From NCBI GenBank assembly GCA_002591745.1, contig PDLQ01000037.1, forward strand, positions 1 through 46,129: 46,129 nt of DNA, read 5' to 3'. The DNA comes from Lewinellaceae bacterium SD302 (GTDB lineage Bacteria > Bacteroidota > Bacteroidia > Chitinophagales > Saprospiraceae). The notes beneath the pieces were generated by a model, which saw only the letters and a program-made list of their open reading frames with translations, did no database searches and was not told the origin of the DNA. Below, piece by piece: positions 42,563-46,129 of this stretch (position 1 is its first letter; the number at the start of each line of letters is the position of its first letter). Position numbers and translations under genes: made by a program.

Positions 42563-43273
42563 CTAAATTAAATCAAAGGCCTGGGCGAAATTGATTACAT
42601 CCCTGAAATTTTTGATATCCAATTTTTTCCAGATGTTATTGCGGTGGGTCCTGACGGTGTTGTTAGATATGAACATGAAATCAGCAATGTCCTTATTTGT
42701 CCACCCCTGAGCAATTAGCGTGAGTATCTGTTTTTCTCGCTTCGTTAGGCTTTAAAATTTGTCAAAGTTTAGTTGGGAGAATTTTTGCTGATCGATCACT
42801 CTCTCTATTGCCTTTATACTTCTGCCCAAGTCTCTGAATACAATAGAAGAGGTTAATAAATTCTTACCCGAAGGATCAATTTTTATAGAAGAAAGTATCG
42901 GAACGAAGTTATCCTTATTTTGTTTGGGCTTATACAGCTGTACATCAGAGTAAACCGAAGAATTATCTCCCTTCATAAAGTGAGCTTGAAATCTGGGAAA
43001 TACATTGTTTACGGTGTCTGGTGAAAGATATCGATCAAAAAAATCCAGGCCCATATCTACAATTTCAGAGCCGGTCAATCCTATCAAGCCCTTTGCCTGA
43101 GAGGACATAAATTTGACCTCTAGACTCGTTCCATCATTGAGGTGAAAGATGCCGGGAATGAAGTCGGCAATATCCTGAAGTTTAATGTTTTCTTTTTCGC
43201 AGAGCATATCGACTAAAAATATACTCTTGCGGTGTGCCTTGATCTTTTCCTTTTCGGTGTGGTGTTTTTTCAT
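42563..43273 (-). pseudogene. PAS-LuxR type transcription regulator interrupted by an in-frame TAA
   Basis: The first 173 codons (43273 down to 42755) encode a PAS-like sensor (FIPGIFHLNDGTSLEVKF, GLIGLTGSEIVDMGLDFF, IVFRDLGRSIKAIERVI). A TAA at 42752-42754 follows. Directly after it, in the same frame and with no indel, runs a complete LuxR-type helix-turn-helix: LTKREKQILTLIAQG, NKDIADFMFISNNTVRTHRNN, ending at the TAG at 42563-42565 (codons 175-236). Together they make a normal-length PAS-LuxR regulator. A single substitution (for example CAA to TAA) would explain the break. It may be a pseudogene, a sequencing error, or two polypeptides. There is no start codon or gap at the HTH part to suggest a separate gene. 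Confidence 0.85.
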
Positions 43274-43339
43274 TGCATAGCACCTCTCGGTTTTGAGTGT
43301 CTAAAATTATTTAAAAATTTAACAACCATAGTTGCACAT

Positions 43340-43376
43340 AAAAATGCCGCAATTCCAAATGAGTGGAATTGCGGCA
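43340..43376 (-). terminator. Terminator of the large minus-strand T9SS gene
   Basis: TGCCGCAATTCCA (43345-43357) and TGGAATTGCGGCA (43364-43376) form a perfect 13-bp stem. On the minus strand it is followed by TTTTTAT, 24 bp after the stop codon. Confidence 0.9.
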
Positions 43377-43399
43377 GGTAATTACTTTGCAAATAGTGT

Positions 43400-46129
43400 T
43401 TACTGAATTACAATCTTATTTAGCTGACTCCCTTTTTTATCCGTAATTCTTACGGAGTAAACTCCGGGCGGTAGGTCACTCACATCAAATTGAGTGCTGA
43501 GGCCAGGGCTACTCCAATTCTTCAGTAAGCGGCCATTTAATCCAAATAGTTGGACTCTGTCCAGTGCCGTAGACTGACTATTAGTTGAAGTATTCAGTTG
43601 GAAATTACCGTTTACTGGATTTGGGAAGATTTTCCATTTGCTATTCGCCCGGTATTCGTCACTACTACTGGGCGTTTCCTGTATGATGGCTTGCCATCCA
43701 TTAAAATGAGCGGTCAGTGTTTCGTTGATACTCTCAAAGTAGAAGGGAGTGGGTACTTCTCCGAACCCGATGTTTACAGAGTCATTTACCAACCCCAACA
43801 CTTCAAAATCTATCTTAAAGAGTACGGTTGAATCTTCCAAACTCACTGGTAGCACGTTTGCCCACCAAACGAATGGGAGCCGGCCATTCATAACCGAGGC
43901 AAAACTGAAATTGGACTGGTTTATGTTCATTTCGCTGTTCAGGCCACTAAGACCAGTGAACATCAATACAGACGAATCCCAGTTCATGGAAAACTGAGCG
44001 GCGATCATTTCCGTAAAACTTTCTGTCGTGACCTCAACGGTATAGGTTTCACCTGGATACGCAGCCGGTGCATTTATGGAAAATGTAAGGTCGTCGTCAA
44101 CCACATCTGGCGCTTGATCATCGCCGGGTACGGGTGAAGTGACTGCATTAAGATTAACGTCCCCCATTTTCATGCCGATGAAATCTACGTCCAGACTGGA
44201 ACTCTGCATATTGGGAAAGGTCACGGATTCGGGAAAGATCGTTGATGTGGGCTCTGCGGGGTTGTCAAATACATGATCTGACGGCACGAATCGCCAGGAA
44301 TCGACGTCTGCGAATGTTTGAATATCGCCCAGGATCAATTGACGAACCAGACTAATGTCGATGGCGAAAATATCCGAAGGCTGATGAACATCACCGGCAA
44401 TCGCTTTGTAGGGAGAATCCAAAAGAGCAGCCAGTGAAACGTGGTTTTGCAGCCGGAATACGTCGCCGGCATCAACCCCGTTGCTGTAAAAGTCGTCATT
44501 GACCGGCCATACGGTGTACTCATGACCGGCTTCTAAATCATTGAAGGTATATTCTCCATTAGCGTTAGTTACGGTACTCTGGCTGAAAACACCGTCTTGA
44601 CTTAATAATACGTTAGTCGATTCCAGGACTGAGTCGTCCTCCTTGCTTACTGTACCCGCTAGCGTAACGAAATTACAAATACTGAATTCGCCACTAAGGA
44701 GCATGGTTTCAGCCAAGCTAAGGTCATCGTAGTAAGCTTGAACGGGAATGACGGACTCATTGAGGTGAATCGTACTATTTCCGGTAGCCGAGTTATTGAT
44801 GGCTAACCTGAGCGTCAAAAATATAGCGTCATCGACTAAAGTAACACCCTGACTTTCTGTCCAGACAATTGTCGCTGATGACCCACTAATAATATTAACC
44901 GAAGGGAAGATAACGCCAAAGGGAAGGTTCCCCACTTCAAAGCCAACGATACTGGCGAAATCGGGGTCTTCCAGCTCAACGCTCATTTGAAAATTGAGGA
45001 CGTCGTCAAAATTTCGCACCCGTAAGGGCAGATCAATAATTTCACCAGGGCCCCCGCAAATCCCGTCTTCAAGATCGAAGATGAGGTCTACCGCGGGGTC
45101 CGGTAGGTCAATGATTGTACAGAACTGCGTAGTGTCGCAGGAGTTGAAAGCGGTTAGACAAACAATGGTTGTGCCTGGTGGTAAAGCAATCGGGGGCGGG
45201 TTTTCCAAAGTACTATTTACATTGCCGAAGCTCCATGAGTAGCTATCGGCGTCTTGAGACGTATTCGCAACGCTAATTTCGTTTCCGTCCAACACGTAAG
45301 TAAACTGTGGAATTGGTGAGGGGCACGGCGGACAGAGTAAAAAGCTGATGCAGCAGACGAAGTAATTCCCGTCCTGGTCCCGATAACGGACACTGATGAA
45401 ACGCTGCTCACAGATGCCGGGGTAGGGTAGTATGATAGAAGTTGACGTTCCTGGGATCAATTCGCCGGACTCATCGTCTACCCAGCTGATGTTATTGGCT
45501 CCTGGAACTCCGGTTAGGGAGATGATAAAGCCGTCTGAGGGTTCATCATAAACTGCCGTGAGGTTACCGCAGTCGAACGGATCGCAGGACCAGTAAGCGA
45601 TGCAACAGACCCGCCAGACACCGAATTGGTCTCGATAGCGAACGCTGATGTTGCGGAACTGGCAAGGCTGGTCAATCGGGACGATTATGGAGGTTCCGTT
45701 ACCGGGTATGGGTTGTCCATCGTCGTCATCCTGCCACTGGATATCGGTGGCTCCGCTGGCTCCGGTGAGGTTGAGTTGATAACCCTGTGGGCCGACAAAT
45801 TGAGCGGTGAGGTCTCCGCAGTCGAACGGATCGCAGGACCAGTAGGAAATACAGCAGATGCGCCAGATGCCGAATTGATCACGGTAACGGATACTGATGT
45901 TGCGCTGCTGGCAGATCGGTTCGATGGGGACGAAAATGCTAGCAGTATTTCCGGGGATGATCTGCCCGGTATCGTCGTCTTGCCACTGGATATCGGTGGC
46001 CCCGTTGGCCCCGGTGAGGTTGAGTTGATAACCCTGTGGCCCGACAAATTGAGCAGTGAGGTCTCCGCAGTCGAACGGATCGCAGGACCAGTAGGAAATA
46101 CAGCAGATGCGCCAGATGCCGAATTGATC
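43400..46129 (-). CDS. T9SS-secreted protein with 83-residue tandem repeats, cohesin- and dockerin-like modules (5' partial)
   Basis: The frame is open from the right edge through to the stop at 43400, so 909 residues are visible and the start lies outside. An in-frame TTG at 45460 is internal and not a real start. The visible N-terminal part is a tandem array of 83-residue units (DQFGIWRICCISYWSCDPFDC...WQDD...PGN...RNISIRYR) with a 249-bp DNA period. Then follow a PKD-like segment (FTYVLDGNEISVANTSQDADSYSW), a cohesin-like domain (IIDLPLRVRNFDDVLNFQMS), a Cna-B-like domain, a dockerin-like pair (VDAGDVFRLQ, AIDISLVRQLILGD), SWRFVPSDHVF, a second cohesin-like domain, and a T9SS type A sorting domain (WKIFPNPVNGNFQLN). 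From the PKD segment on it is paralogous to the C-terminal half of the M43 protease at 7847-10633. The two repeat units nearest the edge are almost identical in DNA. Confidence 0.88.
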   Translation of the reverse strand, partial: DQFGIWRICCISYWSCDPFDCGDLTAQFVGPQGYQLNLTGANGATDIQWQDDDTGQIIPGNTASIFVPIEPICQQRNISIRYRDQFGIWRICCISYWSCDPFDCGDLTAQFVGPQGYQLNLTGASGATDIQWQDDDDGQPIPGNGTSIIVPIDQPCQFRNISVRYRDQFGVWRVCCIAYWSCDPFDCGNLTAVYDEPSDGFIISLTGVPGANNISWVDDESGELIPGTSTSIILPYPGICEQRFISVRYRDQDGNYFVCCISFLLCPPCPSPIPQFTYVLDGNEISVANTSQDADSYSWSFGNVNSTLENPPPIALPPGTTIVCLTAFNSCDTTQFCTIIDLPDPAVDLIFDLEDGICGGPGEIIDLPLRVRNFDDVLNFQMSVELEDPDFASIVGFEVGNLPFGVIFPSVNIISGSSATIVWTESQGVTLVDDAIFLTLRLAINNSATGNSTIHLNESVIPVQAYYDDLSLAETMLLSGEFSICNFVTLAGTVSKEDDSVLESTNVLLSQDGVFSQSTVTNANGEYTFNDLEAGHEYTVWPVNDDFYSNGVDAGDVFRLQNHVSLAALLDSPYKAIAGDVHQPSDIFAIDISLVRQLILGDIQTFADVDSWRFVPSDHVFDNPAEPTSTIFPESVTFPNMQSSSLDVDFIGMKMGDVNLNAVTSPVPGDDQAPDVVDDDLTFSINAPAAYPGETYTVEVTTESFTEMIAAQFSMNWDSSVLMFTGLSGLNSEMNINQSNFSFASVMNGRLPFVWWANVLPVSLEDSTVLFKIDFEVLGLVNDSVNIGFGEVPTPFYFESINETLTAHFNGWQAIIQETPSSSDEYRANSKWKIFPNPVNGNFQLNTSTNSQSTALDRVQLFGLNGRLLKNWSSPGLSTQFDVSDLPPGVYSVRITDKKGSQLNKIVIQ
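45573..46129. repeat. 249-bp in-frame tandem repeats
   Basis: Anchors TCGAACGG at 45573, 45822 and 46071 are spaced exactly 249 bp. The units starting 45822 and 46071 are nearly identical; the one at 45573 is more diverged. The array continues beyond the window. Confidence 0.95.

Noticed and set aside
1..46129. CRISPR array, tRNA or rRNA genes, prophage
   Set aside because: No regularly spaced direct repeats with unique spacers, no cloverleaf or rRNA motifs, and no phage structural genes were recognised. The 249-bp repeats at the right edge are in-frame protein repeats.

Overview
The window looks like chromosomal DNA from a non-photosynthetic member of the Bacteroidetes, most likely Saprospiria (Lewinella-like). 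Four things point there: many secreted proteins ending in type IX secretion (T9SS) sorting domains, promoters with the Bacteroidetes -7 box TAnnTTTG, an arginine pathway using the N-acyl-ornithine carbamoyltransferase branch, and near absence of Shine-Dalgarno sequences. The genus is inference. I found no tRNA, rRNA, CRISPR array, prophage or intact transposase gene.

Layout. 1-2025 is the 3' part of a T9SS-secreted protein. 2137-5558 (minus) is a compact operon whose three enzymes resemble the plant/cyanobacterial tocopherol enzymes VTE3, VTE4 and VTE2, with a Doc-type toxin-antitoxin pair lodged inside it. 6042-7793 holds a LEA-like protein and a CpeT/CpcT-family lipoprotein. 7847-17933 encodes an M43 metalloprotease with cohesin/dockerin-like modules and a 2318-residue T9SS type B adhesin-like protein. 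18404-28994 is mixed: MarC transporter, SUMF-like exported protein, M14 carboxypeptidase, SMP-30-like lipoprotein, a propeller protein and small unknowns.

29614-37656 is a complete arginine operon: GNAT, argG, argC, argD, argF', argB, argE-like, argH. Most genes are overlapping or nearly abutting, and the operon has a recognisable promoter and a long structured leader. 37905-39325 is the rpsF-rpsR-rplI ribosomal cluster, ending in a strong terminator. 39518-39672 is a MITE. 39697-42252 is a BNR-repeat T9SS protein. 42563-43273 is a PAS-LuxR regulator broken by one in-frame stop. 43400-46129 is a 5'-partial T9SS protein with 249-bp tandem repeats and the same C-terminal cassette as two other genes here.

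The most unusual signal is not a gene. The 15-mer GCTACTTTGTTAGCC occurs four times exactly, and its 9-base core GCTACTTTG 13 times on either strand, in coding sequence in all reading frames and between genes. Several intergenic spaces also carry unrelated long imperfect palindromes (18199-18286, 22765-23294, 29026-29185, and a REP-like hairpin at 2030 and 39397) that look like dispersed repeat families.
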